From Bacillus sp. SORGH_AS_0510 (GTDB lineage: Bacteria > Bacillota > Bacilli > Bacillales > Cytobacillaceae), in assembly GCF_030818775.1 (NCBI RefSeq), contig NZ_JAUTAU010000001.1, forward strand, positions 4,158,001-4,222,000: a stretch of 64,000 nt of DNA, in the 5' to 3' direction. The notes under the pieces are model-generated. The model saw nothing but the letters and a program-made list of their open reading frames with translations. It ran no database searches and was not told the origin of the DNA. Below, piece after piece: positions 35,737-45,704 of this stretch. The position numbers and the translations under genes are program-made. How positions within the stretch are numbered: position 1 is the stretch's first letter; the number at the start of each line of letters is the position of its first letter.

Positions 35737-36648
35737 TTAGTTTGCTTTTGTTGCTGCAATAAGTGCTCCTACTTTAGCATTATGTTTCACTAGTGCAATA
35801 TTCGCTTCTAAACTCGACCCCTCTGTTAACTCTTTAACCCTGCTTAGAAGGAAAGGTGTGACCTCTTTGCCTTGAATGCCTTTACTATCGGCCTCCTTTA
35901 AGGCTACTTCGATTACATCGTTAATGACTGATTCGTCCATTGCAAAGGCTTCGGGAATTGGATTGGCAATAACAATCCCACCGTCTAACCCCAAATTCCA
36001 TTTCGCCTTCATTAATGCCGCAGCTTCCTCTGGTGAATCCACACGGAAGTTTACATGATGTGGGCTTGTTCTTGTATAAAAAGCGGGTAGGATGTCTGTT
36101 TGATATCCAATAACCGGGACACCGTTTGTTTCTAAATATTCCAATGTCAAGCCTATATCTAGTATAGATTTAGCTCCAGCACAAACAACGGCTACATTGG
36201 TCTTGGCTAATTCCTGAAGGTCTGCAGAGACATCCATCGTCACTCCCGCACCGCGATGAACCCCGCCAATGCCGCCTGTTACAAACACTTGTATACCGCC
36301 CAGATGAGCACAAATCATCGTTGCTGCTACTGTTGTTGCCCCATGCTTTTTAGAAGCTATGAGATATGGAAGGTCGCGCCTGCTGGCCTTCATAATTTCT
36401 TTACTAGTCGCTAAAAACTCCAATTCTTCATCAGATAAACCGATTTTTATTTTCCCATTAATGACAGCGATGGTAGCTGGTACGGCTCCATTCTGCCGTA
36501 TAATTTCTTCCACTTCCTTAGCAGTCTGTACATTTTGAGGGTACGGCATCCCATGAGAAATAATAGTCGATTCAAGTGCTACAATTGGTTTCCCCAATCT
36601 TTTCGCTTCAAGCACTTCTTCTGAAAAAGACAAGTATTCTTGGTTCAT
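35737..36648 (-). CDS. psuG: Pseudouridine-5'-phosphate glycosidase
   Basis: 303 residues. PsuG signatures: [60 protein letters not shown] (phosphate and metal site), [20 protein letters not shown]. It splits pseudouridine 5'-phosphate into uracil and ribose 5-phosphate through a lysine-ribose adduct. It overlaps the kinase gene psuK by 4 bases (ATGA), so the two enzymes of pseudouridine salvage are coupled. Confidence 0.96.
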   Translation of the reverse strand: MNQEYLSFSEEVLEAKRLGKPIVALESTIISHGMPYPQNVQTAKEVEEIIRQNGAVPATIAVINGKIKIGLSDEELEFLATSKEIMKASRRDLPYLIASKKHGATTVAATMICAHLGGIQVFVTGGIGGVHRGAGVTMDVSADLQELAKTNVAVVCAGAKSILDIGLTLEYLETNGVPVIGYQTDILPAFYTRTSPHHVNFRVDSPEEAAALMKAKWNLGLDGGIVIANPIPEAFAMDESVINDVIEVALKEADSKGIQGKEVTPFLLSRVKELTEGSSLEANIALVKHNAKVGALIAATKAN

Positions 36649-37613
36649 CGCTTGGTTACCCCTTTGCTGAAGTATTTCTGATATGTTTCAAGTAATGTTT
36701 TTTGGTTTAACTCCGGACTTACGGTTTCATTAGAGTTAATAGTGATCAATGAACAGGAAAGTCCAATCTTACAAGCATCCTCTGTGCTAAGTCCCTTTAA
36801 GTATCCGAATAATATTCCAGCAATGAGGGAATCACCCGCTCCGGTTACATCCACAATAGGCACAATCGGGGGCATTAGCGCACCCGCTTCTCCATTTTTT
36901 GTGTAAAAAATTAACCCCTTCTCACCACGAGTGATAACAACCTTTTCAGCACCTTTTTTCATAATGACCTCTGCAGCTTGGTAGAAATCACCCTCAGATT
37001 TAATTTCTAATTGCGATAAAGCCTCTGCCTCTTTATGGTTCGCGATCAACCAGGTTACACCTTCAAGAGATGAGGGCAGCTTTTCCGTCTTAGGAGCAGA
37101 GACAGTAGCAATACATAACGGTTTCATGAAGTTCTTACTGTCATTAATTACTTGGTTAATGACTTCTTTTGGGAAATTTGTATCTAATAAAATCATTTTT
37201 GCTTGTTCAATTTGTAATAGAATATGTTCAAAAATAGAATCGTTCACTTCATTATAAATAGCCATATCAGCTAAGGCGATTTCCATTTCACCCAATTGGT
37301 CAAGAACCGCAGTATATGTGCCCGTGGATTTTCCTTGTATGACTTGTGTGGGGCTTACATCTACAAAAGGCTTCGTATTATCTAACAGCCATTCCCCTTC
37401 AGGATCAGAGCCCACGTATGCAAACAGAGATGTCTTAAGTCCTATTCGTCCAGAGTTTTCTGCAATATTTCTTGCAACACCGCCCCGTGACATAGAACTT
37501 ATAGCCGGGTTTGATGTTCCATATTTCAATTGATTTAGTGCTTGAATTTTCCGGTCTACATTTGCACCGCCAATACAGAGAATATCAAAATTGATTGCCT
37601 CTTGTTTGTTCAT
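36645..37613 (-). CDS. psuK: Pseudouridine kinase
   Basis: 322 residues from ATG 37613 (AAGGAG upstream; a GTG four codons earlier is too close to the RBS). PfkB/ribokinase fold: N-terminal [30 protein letters not shown], and C-terminal ATP/catalytic motif [19 protein letters not shown] with the catalytic Asp. It phosphorylates pseudouridine for cleavage by PsuG. No dedicated pseudouridine transporter is adjacent. Confidence 0.93.
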   Translation of the reverse strand: MNKQEAINFDILCIGGANVDRKIQALNQLKYGTSNPAISSMSRGGVARNIAENSGRIGLKTSLFAYVGSDPEGEWLLDNTKPFVDVSPTQVIQGKSTGTYTAVLDQLGEMEIALADMAIYNEVNDSIFEHILLQIEQAKMILLDTNFPKEVINQVINDSKNFMKPLCIATVSAPKTEKLPSSLEGVTWLIANHKEAEALSQLEIKSEGDFYQAAEVIMKKGAEKVVITRGEKGLIFYTKNGEAGALMPPIVPIVDVTGAGDSLIAGILFGYLKGLSTEDACKIGLSCSLITINSNETVSPELNQKTLLETYQKYFSKGVTKR

Positions 37614-37842
37614 AGTAGCACCCACTCCTTAAGATCCTTTGTTTAGCAAGTCAGAATTTCAACTATTCCCTACTTATATAACTATTACGATATAAATTTA
37701 GAAAATCCTGTTAAAAATTTTGAAAATCTAAGCAAAAGGAATTATGATAATTAAATTTGTCTAAAATGTGACAGAAGACATATAATGTTAACAATATACA
37801 AATAATTTTAATATTCCAAAAATTAGGAGAGGTGCTATTTCT

Positions 37843-37983
37843 ATGACGTGGATTCACGTGCTGAATTATTCGATTCCTATAGCGTTTATGGTGTTTGCTG
37901 GCTTTTTTCTAGATCGTTTGTGCAAACCGGCAAAACAAGAAGATGCCTCGACTGGGGAGTCTCCAAGTGGAGAAATAAAATAA
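37843..37983 (+). CDS. Small single-span membrane protein
   Basis: 46 residues: an N-terminal hydrophobic helix (VLNYSIPIAFMVFAGFFLD) followed by a short charged Ser/Glu-rich tail. RBS AGGAGAGG, 10 bases before the ATG, and a strong terminator directly after the stop support it as a gene. Not recognised. Confidence 0.7.
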   Translation: MTWIHVLNYSIPIAFMVFAGFFLDRLCKPAKQEDASTGESPSGEIK

Positions 37984-38027
37984 AGCTGGTGAAAAGTGTA
38001 TGAGGCCCACTTTCACCAGCTTTTTTT
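37984..38027 (+). terminator. Terminator of the 46-residue gene
   Basis: AGCTGGTGAAA...TTTCACCAGCT hairpin followed by seven T. Confidence 0.92.
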
Positions 38028-38045
38028 GATTTATTTAACCAAATA

Positions 38046-38200
38046 CGAACCTATGTGACCGGTCTGTCTTTTCCCTACCTTCTTGTGATACGTCGGACCG
38101 CTCCTACGTGACAGATTTGCCTTTTTCACAATCCCTTCGGGCTCGTAGACACCTTCTACGTGACCAGTACCTCTCTATAGCACCTACCCTAGGCACGTAA
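38046..38200. repeat. Degenerate 52-bp repeats, CTACGTGAC type
   Basis: CTATGTGAC at 38051, CTACGTGAC at 38104 and at 38156 (steps 53 and 52), then a remnant CACGTAAAG about 38193. One unit keeps the palindrome CGTAG-ACACCTT-CTACG, the same core as the array at 57143-57570. Confidence 0.7.
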
Positions 38201-38212
38201 AGATTTCATATG

Positions 38213-38590
38213 TTAGTATTTTATCTTCTTTTGCACCTTTTGCTCATAGTTTTTGAAAATGGCTGAATTGGTTTTTACGCCTCGTTTGGACATCAACTGA
38301 TTGAAGCGGATAAGTTTTTCATTCAAATTCTTTTGGAGGTTTTCTTTCTCACCGGAGTCATCACATTTCTTAATTAAATTTTCAATTGTCATCATTTCTT
38401 GTCGCAGCTGACCTTCCTCTTGGGTGTATCCTGCATTTTTCAGCAATTTGTAGGCCATACGTAGCTCCTCGGGGATTCCTGACATATCCTCTAATTGGAG
38501 AGGCTTTCCTAACCCTGGAAGATTATCGAATTCTCCGTCTTTGTATGCCTTCTTTATGCGGTCTTCCGAGATAATATGAAACATATCCAT
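38213..38590 (-). CDS. DUF1992 (DnaJ-homologue-like) protein
   Basis: 125 residues; ATG behind AAGGAGG. Conserved N-terminus ISEDRIKKAYKDGEFDNLPG, LGKPLQLEDMSGIPEELRMA matches DUF1992, followed by a helical region. Function unknown. The downstream repeat remnant takes the place of a normal terminator. Confidence 0.85.
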   Translation of the reverse strand: MDMFHIISEDRIKKAYKDGEFDNLPGLGKPLQLEDMSGIPEELRMAYKLLKNAGYTQEEGQLRQEMMTIENLIKKCDDSGEKENLQKNLNEKLIRFNQLMSKRGVKTNSAIFKNYEQKVQKKIKY

Positions 38591-38737
38591 TCTTTCGACC
38601 TCCTTATTTTTACCATAATCACTATATTCATTATATCAACCTGAACCTTATAGATAAAATTAGAAACCAGATCAATAAGTAAATTATTTTACTCAAATTC
38701 GGGAATGCTACTTGCGAAGATGAAAGGAGTGGTAACA

Positions 38738-38941
38738 TTGGCACGTGGAGAACATTTTAACCATAAGAACAAGAATCATCCCGGTAATTTCCCAGAGGAT
38801 ACTTTAACGGAAAAAAAGGGAAAAGAAGCAGTTGGAGATGAAGAGTTCCTAGTGGTTCGCGAAGCATTTAAAAATAGAGTAGAAAATGAAGAAGAGTATC
38901 GCGGTGATACGGCTCGTTTATTATCCGATCAAACAGAGTAA
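38738..38941 (+). CDS. Hypothetical small hydrophilic protein
   Basis: 67 residues from a TTG at 38738, 8 bases after AAAGGAG. Very hydrophilic: ARGEHFNHKNKNHPGNFPED then Lys/Glu-rich sequence. No ATG in this position, and a longer reading has no RBS. I do not recognise the family; the composition is that of small stress or spore proteins. Confidence 0.65.
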   Translation: MARGEHFNHKNKNHPGNFPEDTLTEKKGKEAVGDEEFLVVREAFKNRVENEEEYRGDTARLLSDQTE

Positions 38942-38966
38942 AAGGCGTGAGTTTTTCACGCCTTTT
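38940..38966 (+). terminator. Bidirectional terminator before hutH
   Basis: AAGGCGTGA/TCACGCCTT hairpin with TTCC on the plus strand and TTTT on the minus strand; it serves the small gene and hutH, which converge here. Confidence 0.85.
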
Positions 38967-38976
38967 CCATTGCCCA

Positions 38977-40503
38977 TTAATGTTGTTCTTTTTCCACACT
39001 GAATTCTTTTATAAAATGAGAAATCTCTATTTCTTTTAGCCATGTTGCCGCTTTTTCTATATCCTTTGAGAAGACGCGGTCTTGGGTAATCGAGGCTACT
39101 TGCTCACGGCCTTTTTCATAAAATCTCTTCGTTTGAGCGGCCATTTTTTCTACCCCGCGAATTTCTACCGCTTGCATCGCACAAATGAGTTCCACAGCTA
39201 ATACTCTTCTTACGTTTTGAATGATTTGATAAGCATGTCTAGAAGCAATGGTCCCCATGCTTACATGATCCTCTTGATTCGCTGAAGATGGAATAGAGTC
39301 CACACTTGCTGGATGTGCTAATGTTTTATTTTCTGATACAAGTGCTGCCGCCGCATATTGCATAATCATTGCACCTGATTGAAGACCAGGCTGTGGGCTT
39401 AAGAAAGCCGGTAAATCATTCAACTGCGGATTGACTAGACGCTCAATTCTTCGCTCCGAAATATTAGCCAATTCTGCAACGGCAATTTTCATAAAATCCA
39501 TGGCAAAAGCAATAGGCTGTCCGTGGAAGTTTCCTCCTGAAATGACCTTTTCACCATCATCAAAAATTAATGGATTATCCGTTGCCGCATTCATTTCAAT
39601 TTCTAATTTTTCTTTTACGTAATCCAAGGCCTGCCATGATGCGCCGTGGACTTGTGGAATACAACGTAAGGAGTAAGCGTCCTGTACTCTCAACTCTCCT
39701 TGCTGAGTCGTTAATAAACTATCACTTAAATAGCTACGGATCCTGCGCGCCGTATCAATTTGCTGTTTATAGCCCCTTGCCACATGCACTTCTTCCGCAA
39801 AGGCATCAATAATACCGTTAAGCCCTTCAATTGTCATGGAAGCAATCAATTCGGCTTCATATGCCAATTGCTCTGCTTCTAGATAACCCACTACACCCAT
39901 GGCTGTCATTGCTTGTGTCCCATTAATTAGTGCCAAGCCTTCTTTTGCCTCTAATGTAACCGGAAGGATTCCCTCTTGTTGAAGAGCACTCATGGCCTCC
40001 ATTCGGTTTCCTTTATAAAAAACTTCCCCTTCCCCAATTAATACTAAAGCAAGATGGGATAGTGGCGCCAAATCACCACTCGCCCCTAAAGATCCTTGCT
40101 GGGGAATAACAGGAATAATTTCAAGGTTAACAAGCTCCAGAAGTTTCTCAATAATGATGGGTCTAACTCCAGAAAAGCCTTTAAGAAGGGCATTTGCACG
40201 GAGAAGAACCATCGCTTTAGACACGATTTCAGGGAACGGTTCACCCACCCCGCATGCATGGGAACGGATTAAATTAAGCTGCAAATCCTGAACGTGTGAT
40301 TTATCAATTAACACATCGCTAAATTTTCCAAATCCGGTGGTAATGCCATAGACTACTTTGGATTCTGAAACAATTCGATCAACCGCTTCTCTACTTTTCT
40401 TTACTGCTTCCATACTTTGCTCTGAAGCACGAACCTTTTGGCCGCGGTACAAAACTTCCTTCATTTGTTCTAACGTTAAACTTGCTCCTGTTAATGTAAT
40501 CAT
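38977..40503 (-). CDS. hutH: Histidine ammonia-lyase
   Basis: 508 residues. The Ala-Ser-Gly triad (141-143, [15 protein letters not shown]) forms the MIO electrophile that eliminates ammonia from L-histidine to give urocanate. Other landmarks: [43 protein letters not shown]. Unlike the B. subtilis hutPHUIGM operon it stands alone; no hutU, hutI, hutG or hutP is in the window. An attenuator-like hairpin lies in its leader. Confidence 0.96.
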   Translation of the reverse strand: MITLTGASLTLEQMKEVLYRGQKVRASEQSMEAVKKSREAVDRIVSESKVVYGITTGFGKFSDVLIDKSHVQDLQLNLIRSHACGVGEPFPEIVSKAMVLLRANALLKGFSGVRPIIIEKLLELVNLEIIPVIPQQGSLGASGDLAPLSHLALVLIGEGEVFYKGNRMEAMSALQQEGILPVTLEAKEGLALINGTQAMTAMGVVGYLEAEQLAYEAELIASMTIEGLNGIIDAFAEEVHVARGYKQQIDTARRIRSYLSDSLLTTQQGELRVQDAYSLRCIPQVHGASWQALDYVKEKLEIEMNAATDNPLIFDDGEKVISGGNFHGQPIAFAMDFMKIAVAELANISERRIERLVNPQLNDLPAFLSPQPGLQSGAMIMQYAAAALVSENKTLAHPASVDSIPSSANQEDHVSMGTIASRHAYQIIQNVRRVLAVELICAMQAVEIRGVEKMAAQTKRFYEKGREQVASITQDRVFSKDIEKAATWLKEIEISHFIKEFSVEKEQH

Positions 40504-40535
40504 CTTTCTCGCTCCTCTACCACTTTAGTATAATA

Positions 40536-40588
40536 AAGAAAGAGGTTGGATTCCTTTTCACTTTAGAATTGGAGTCCAGCCTCTTTTA
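40536..40588 (-). promoter_or_regulatory. Attenuator-like hairpin in the hutH leader
   Basis: AAGAGGCTGGACTCC...GGAATCCAACCTCTT, a ~15-bp stem followed by TCTTTATT, ending about 30 bases before the hutH ATG. The topB terminator lies further upstream (40779-40814), so a transcript ending here can only be the hutH leader. B. subtilis hutH is controlled by HutP antitermination at a terminator in the same position; HutP boxes are not evident here. Confidence 0.6.
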
Positions 40589-40778
40589 TAATTGGATTTA
40601 AATATGGAATTGTTTTTTGACGATGGTTCATGAAAATCATTCCATTCAAATTTATTATTGTATTAATAACTATTGTATGGGATGAAATGTTTATCTGTCA
40701 ATTGAATTTTCTGAATTTTAGTACAATATCACTTTAGCAGAATAGTGAATGAAAGGATACCTGGTTATTATTAAGTGC

Positions 40779-40814
40779 AAAAAAGCGCTGATCCTTTTTA
40801 CAGGATAGCGCCTT
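40779..40814 (-). terminator. Terminator of topB
   Basis: AGGCGCTATCC...GGATCAGCGCT hairpin followed by TTTTTG on the minus strand, 13 bases past the topB stop. Confidence 0.88.
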
Positions 40815-40826
40815 ATTATATATGGG

Positions 40827-43016
40827 TTAATCAAACTTCAAACCTTTTAATGCTTCTGCCAACGCATTATTAATTGGTTCTTCCTCTTTTTGCTGGTTTT
40901 TCAAATATTTTTGTACCGTACGTTTATCAACTTTACCACCAGATTCTTTTTTGCGGCGTGCTTCGAAAGCAGAAAGTTTTTCACGATATCCACATTTACA
41001 TGCAAAGATTTGGCCCTCACCTTCGCCTCGTAGCTCTAGCTTTTTATGGCATTGTGGGCAGCGTGCATTGGTAACGCGTGACACATTTTTGCGATGTCCA
41101 CATTCACGATCCTGACACACGAGCATTTTACCTTTTTTGCCGTTCACTTCAAGCATTGGTTTTCCGCAATCTGGACAATTCTTTGTGGAGATATTATCGT
41201 GCTTATATTTTTTATCACTAGCTTTTATTTCAGAAACAATTTCTTTTGTGTAGTTTTTCATTTCACTGATAAATACTTCTTTTTTCAACTTGCCTTGAGC
41301 GACTTTGTCAAGCTTCTGTTCCCACTCAGCTGTCAACGCAGGTGATTTAAGCTCTTCTGGAACTAAATCCAACAATTGACGACCTTTTGAAGTAATATGA
41401 ATGTCATTACCACGCTTTTCAATTAAGAATGAATTGAATAGCTTGTCAATAATATCAGCACGTGTCGCAACAGTCCCTAAACCCCCAGTCGATTTCAAGG
41501 TGTCTGCAAGTTGTTTATTTTGGGTATCCATATACTTCGTAGGATTTTCCATCGCTGAAAGTAATGTCGCCTCAGTAAATCTTGCCGGTGGCTTAGTCTG
41601 ACCCGAAGTTTGTGCGATTAATTTTACGTTTAATGTATCCCCTTTTTCGATACGAGGTAATATTTGCTCTTTCAGATCATCTGTATTATCGTCGTCTTCA
41701 AGTCGATTATTGTAAACTTCTTTCCAACCCATTGATAAGATGGTTTTTCCTCTTGCAACGAAGTTTTCCTCACCGATTTTCGCGCGAAGCGTTAATTGCT
41801 CGTATTCATGTGCTGGGAATAATACTGCTAAAAAGCGTTTAACCACGAGGTCATATATTTTACGTTCTTTATCTGTAAATGCCGAAAAGTTCACGTATCC
41901 TTCAGTTGGAATAATTGCATGGTGATCGGATACCTTGCTATCATCTACAAACGATTTAGATGACTTGATTGGCTTTTTTAAAATCTTGCTTGTTAGTGAA
42001 CGATATTCACCTATTCCACACGCTTTCAGACGTTCCGGAATCGTTGGAACAATATCTGACGAAATAAAGCGTGAATCTGTACGTGGATACGTTAAAACTT
42101 TATGCTGCTCGTACAGCTTTTGCATAATATTTAGTGTCTCTTTCGCAGAGTAGCCGAATATTTTATTGGCATCACGTTGTAATTCTGTTAGATCATAAAG
42201 GCCAGGAGAGAATGACTTCTTCGGCTTTTTCTCAATTTCGGTTACTTTAGCATTTTGGTTACCCAGTTTTTTAACAATCGTATCAATGCTTTCCTTATTA
42301 AAACTGCGGCTATTACCTTTTGCATCTTGCCAAGTCAGCTTTAATTGATCTGTTGTTTGGGCTTCAATGCCGTAATAGGTTTGTGCTTTGAAATTTTTGA
42401 TTTCTTCCTCACGTGCTGCAATGATAGCAACAGTTGGTGTTTGAACACGACCACAGTTCAGTTGGGCATTGAACCTGGTGGTTAATGCCCGTGTTGCGTT
42501 CAATCCGATGTACCAGTCTGCTTCTGAACGCGCGACCGCTGAAGCATATAAATTGTCATAGGCTTTGCCTGGCTTCAAGTTTGCAAATCCGTCTTTAATC
42601 GCTTTATCCGTAACAGATGAGATCCATAGACGTTTAATCGGTTTATTGACTTTTACTTTATCAATAATCCACCGGGCAACTAATTCTCCTTCTCTCCCTG
42701 CGTCGGTAGCCACGATAATTTCATTAACATCACTTCTAATCAGTTGACTTTTGACAGCATTAAACTGTTTTCCCGTCTGCTTTATGACTGTCAACTTCAA
42801 CCGTTCAGGCAGCATAGGAAGATCTTCTAATTTCCATGATTTATATTTCACATCATAACTTTCCGGGTCAGCAAGTGTGACTAAATGTCCAAGTGCCCAT
42901 GTAACGATATATTTATCTCCTTCAAGAAAGCCATTTCCTTTTTTATGACAATTAAGCACACGGGCAATATCCCGTGCGACAGAAGGTTTTTCAGCAATTA
43001 CAACACTTTTTACCAA
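40827..43016 (-). CDS. topB: DNA topoisomerase III
   Basis: 729 residues, type IA topoisomerase; TTG start behind AAAGGATG. Toprim domain with VIAEKPSVARDIA and VATDAGREGELVARWI, active-site tyrosine in VLTYPRTDSRFISSDI, and a C-terminal region with zinc-ribbon-like cysteine pairs (CPDCGKPM, CPQCHKKL, CKCG). It relaxes and decatenates DNA at replication and recombination intermediates. Close in length to B. subtilis TopB. Its upstream side faces the 15-unit repeat array. Confidence 0.96.
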   Translation of the reverse strand: MVKSVVIAEKPSVARDIARVLNCHKKGNGFLEGDKYIVTWALGHLVTLADPESYDVKYKSWKLEDLPMLPERLKLTVIKQTGKQFNAVKSQLIRSDVNEIIVATDAGREGELVARWIIDKVKVNKPIKRLWISSVTDKAIKDGFANLKPGKAYDNLYASAVARSEADWYIGLNATRALTTRFNAQLNCGRVQTPTVAIIAAREEEIKNFKAQTYYGIEAQTTDQLKLTWQDAKGNSRSFNKESIDTIVKKLGNQNAKVTEIEKKPKKSFSPGLYDLTELQRDANKIFGYSAKETLNIMQKLYEQHKVLTYPRTDSRFISSDIVPTIPERLKACGIGEYRSLTSKILKKPIKSSKSFVDDSKVSDHHAIIPTEGYVNFSAFTDKERKIYDLVVKRFLAVLFPAHEYEQLTLRAKIGEENFVARGKTILSMGWKEVYNNRLEDDDNTDDLKEQILPRIEKGDTLNVKLIAQTSGQTKPPARFTEATLLSAMENPTKYMDTQNKQLADTLKSTGGLGTVATRADIIDKLFNSFLIEKRGNDIHITSKGRQLLDLVPEELKSPALTAEWEQKLDKVAQGKLKKEVFISEMKNYTKEIVSEIKASDKKYKHDNISTKNCPDCGKPMLEVNGKKGKMLVCQDRECGHRKNVSRVTNARCPQCHKKLELRGEGEGQIFACKCGYREKLSAFEARRKKESGGKVDKRTVQKYLKNQQKEEEPINNALAEALKGLKFD

Positions 43017-43143
43017 ATTTAAAACATCCTTTCAAGATATCGTATGTTAACTATAGCATACGTACCAAATGGATTCAGTAATTCCACCTATATAATAATG
43101 TTGATAGTCTCATAGTTCCCACTAAAGCGCTTTTTTAGGATCT

Positions 43144-43905
43144 ACTGGAATTGTGCGCTCTTCACAATTCCCATACAACTCTTTTTGGCGGAGACACCGG
43201 AGTTGTGAACTCTTCACAATTCCTATACAACCCTTTTTGGCGGAGACACGGGAGTTGTGAACTCTTCACAATTCCCTTGCAACCCTTCTTGGCAAGGTCA
43301 CGGGAGTTGTGAACTCTTCACAATTCCCATACAACCCTTTTTGGCGGAGACACGGGAGTTGTGAACTCTTCACAATTCCCTTGCAACCCTTTTTGGCGAG
43401 GTCACGGGAGTTGTGAACTCTTCACAATTCCCATGCAACCCTTTTTGGCGAGGTCACGGGAGTTGTGAACTCTTCACAATTCCTTGCAACCCTTTTTGGC
43501 GGAGACACGGGAGTTGTGAACTCTTCACAATTCCTTGCAACCCTTTTTGGCGAGGTCACGGGAGTTGTGAACTTTTCACAATTCCCATACAACTCTTTTT
43601 GGTGGAGACACCGGAGTTGTGAACTCTTCACAATTCCCATACAACCCTTTTTGGCGAGGTCACGGGAGTTGTGAACTCTTCACAATTCCCTTGCAACCCT
43701 TTTTGGCGAGGTCACGGGAGTTGTGAACTTTTCACAATTCCCATACAACTCTTTTTGCTGGAGACACCGGAGTTGTGAACTCTTCACAATTCCCATACAA
43801 CCCTTTTTGACGGAGACACCGGAGTTGTGCGCTCTTCACAATTCCCATACAACCCTTTTTAGCGGAGACACCGGAGTTGTGCGCCCTTCACAGTGACATT
43901 TAAGC
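43144..43905. repeat. 52-bp tandem palindrome array, TTGTGAA-CTC-TTCACAA type
   Basis: Fifteen units. The TTCACA mark falls at 43161, 43213, 43265, 43317, 43369, 43421, 43473, 43524, 43575, 43627, 43679, 43731, 43783, 43835 and 43887: steps of 52 except two of 51. Each unit has the palindrome TTGTGAACTCTTCACAA and a spacer with CAACCCTTTTTGGCG. Two spacer variants (GGCGAGGTCACGGG and GGCGGAGACACCGG) alternate irregularly. It lies in the gap between divergent topB and an MFS gene. Confidence 0.97.
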
Positions 43906-44062
43906 TTTTTTAGTGTGGCTAACAGTCTCTCTCCACTCCTCCTGCTTATGTTTTTTTGAGATTCTTTGTAGATACTTATTTGTACACACCATTTTTTCTT
44001 GAATCTTCTTCCCTGTGAATAGTATGATGAATTGACATGATTATAAGAAATGGGGATTCAAC

Positions 44063-45337
44063 ATGAGAATTAGAGATTGGGACCCAAATTTAAAGGTTCG
44101 CTTATATAGCGAAGCTATGATGAACATTACATTTTGGATGTTTTTCCCGTTTTTAACCATCTACTTTGCAGATGAGTTCGGCAAAAATAAAGCCGGATTA
44201 TTATTAGTATTTTCTCAAGTTTTCTCTGTGGGTGCGAACCTGATGGGCGGATATTGTGCAGACCGATTTGGTCGAAAACGGATGATGGTTCTTTCTGCAA
44301 TTGGTCAAGGTCTTTCCTTCTTAGTATTTGCTGCGGCCAGCTCTCCATGGCTTCATTCTCCATGGATTGGATTTATATCGTTCGCGGTCGCTGGGATTTT
44401 TGGTTCGTTTTACTGGCCAGCGAGCCAGGCGATGATTGCAGATGTCGTTGAAGAAAAACACAGAAGTAGTGTTTTTGCCATTTTTTATACATCGATTAAT
44501 ATTGCAGTGGTAGTCGGTCCTATACTAGGTGCCATTTTTTATGTCCACTACCGTTTTCAGCTGTTACTTGTTGCTGGATTCGTTTGCATCTTGTTTGGGT
44601 TGATTCTTGCTAAAATGACGAGAGAAACAGCTCCGCTTCATAAAAACACCGATCTTTCTGCTGATAGAAAGTGGTATTACTTTTTACAAAATCAACTAAA
44701 AGATTATGCCCTTATAATTAAGGATAAAACCTTCTTGTTATTTATCCTTGCAGGAGTCTTAGCCGGCCAGACATTTATGCAACTAGACCTGTTAATTCCC
44801 GTTTATATAAAGGATTTTGTAGAAAATCAAACCCTCTTTGCTATCGGTGATTGGTCCTTTACCATCAAAGGGGAACAGGTATTTGGAATCGTTTTAGCGG
44901 AAAATGGCTTCCTTGTTGCCTTATTAACTGTCTTTGTAACCAAGTGGATGGATAAATATTATGAAAGAAATGTATTTGTCCTCTCTTCTATTGTTTACGC
45001 TATTTCCATCGTTATTTTCAGTCAAACACACTGGATTTGGGGATTAATCATGGCTATGGCTGTCTTCACTTTTGCAGAATTAATGGGGGCTGGATTGCAG
45101 CAAAGTTTCGTTTCAAAACTGGCTCCTGAACATATGAGAGGTCAATATTTCGCTGCCGCAAGTTTACGCTTTACGATCAGTCGGACGATCGCTCCTCTAT
45201 CCATTCCAATGACCGTTTGGATTGGATATAGCTGGACGTTTTTCGTTCTTGGTTTTCTTGCGCTTCTAAGTGCGGCCTTATATTGGGTTATGTTTGTTCA
45301 TTTTGAAAAAAAATCAGCTTCATTGGGATCGTCGTAA
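44063..45337 (+). CDS. MFS transporter
   Basis: 424 residues, 12 membrane helices. MFS motif GGYCADRFGRKRMMVL follows helix 2, and PASQAMIADVVEEKHRSSVF marks helix 4/5, a DHA1/MdtG-like drug:proton antiporter pattern. ATG behind AATGGGGA. Substrate unknown. The 15-unit repeat array ends about 160 bases upstream, so the promoter must lie in that short stretch. Confidence 0.88.
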   Translation: MRIRDWDPNLKVRLYSEAMMNITFWMFFPFLTIYFADEFGKNKAGLLLVFSQVFSVGANLMGGYCADRFGRKRMMVLSAIGQGLSFLVFAAASSPWLHSPWIGFISFAVAGIFGSFYWPASQAMIADVVEEKHRSSVFAIFYTSINIAVVVGPILGAIFYVHYRFQLLLVAGFVCILFGLILAKMTRETAPLHKNTDLSADRKWYYFLQNQLKDYALIIKDKTFLLFILAGVLAGQTFMQLDLLIPVYIKDFVENQTLFAIGDWSFTIKGEQVFGIVLAENGFLVALLTVFVTKWMDKYYERNVFVLSSIVYAISIVIFSQTHWIWGLIMAMAVFTFAELMGAGLQQSFVSKLAPEHMRGQYFAAASLRFTISRTIAPLSIPMTVWIGYSWTFFVLGFLALLSAALYWVMFVHFEKKSASLGSS

Positions 45338-45464
45338 TCACGGTCCCTTTTTCTATTAAACGTTCAAATATGTTTCGAAAAATTGTACTAAAATGTTCAC
45401 ATCTTTCTCTTTTAATATTATAATTAACTTGTATATGGTTTAATTCATAAGGACGGTGGAATGT

Positions 45465-45581
45465 ATGGAATTATCACAATTCATGTCTCCAACCTCAGTA
45501 TCAGGTATTATTACTTTTCTCGTTTTATTTTCAGCAGGTGTTTATTTTAATATAAAAGTATACGGTAGCAAGTTGCAGTAG
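45465..45581 (+). CDS. Small membrane protein
   Basis: 38 residues with one hydrophobic helix (SGIITFLVLFSAGVYFNI). RBS GGACGGTGG, and the stop codon lies in the arm of a strong terminator. Not recognised, but RBS, terminator and composition agree. Confidence 0.65.
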   Translation: MELSQFMSPTSVSGIITFLVLFSAGVYFNIKVYGSKLQ

Positions 45582-45608
45582 AGATAAGATATCTCTACTG
45601 TTTTTTTG
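45576..45608 (+). terminator. Terminator of the 38-residue gene
   Basis: CAGTAGAGATA...TATCTCTACTG hairpin followed by seven T; it overlaps the last codons. Confidence 0.92.
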
Positions 45609-45704
45609 TTTAAAGTAGCAATCTATGTTACCTTTTGTTATCGGTTTCTTTTTCCAATGAAAAACGATACAATATAGGAAGATTCTGAAAAAGGAGACAT
45701 ACAT

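Noticed and set aside
43413..43674. Open frames of about 70 codons on both strands inside the 43-kb array
   Set aside because: They arise from the 52-bp repeat being open in several frames; no RBS, and 52 is not a multiple of 3, so repeats do not stay in frame.
43144..43905. CRISPR array
   Set aside because: Fifteen regular units look CRISPR-like, but the spacers are themselves conserved in two variants and no cas genes are near.
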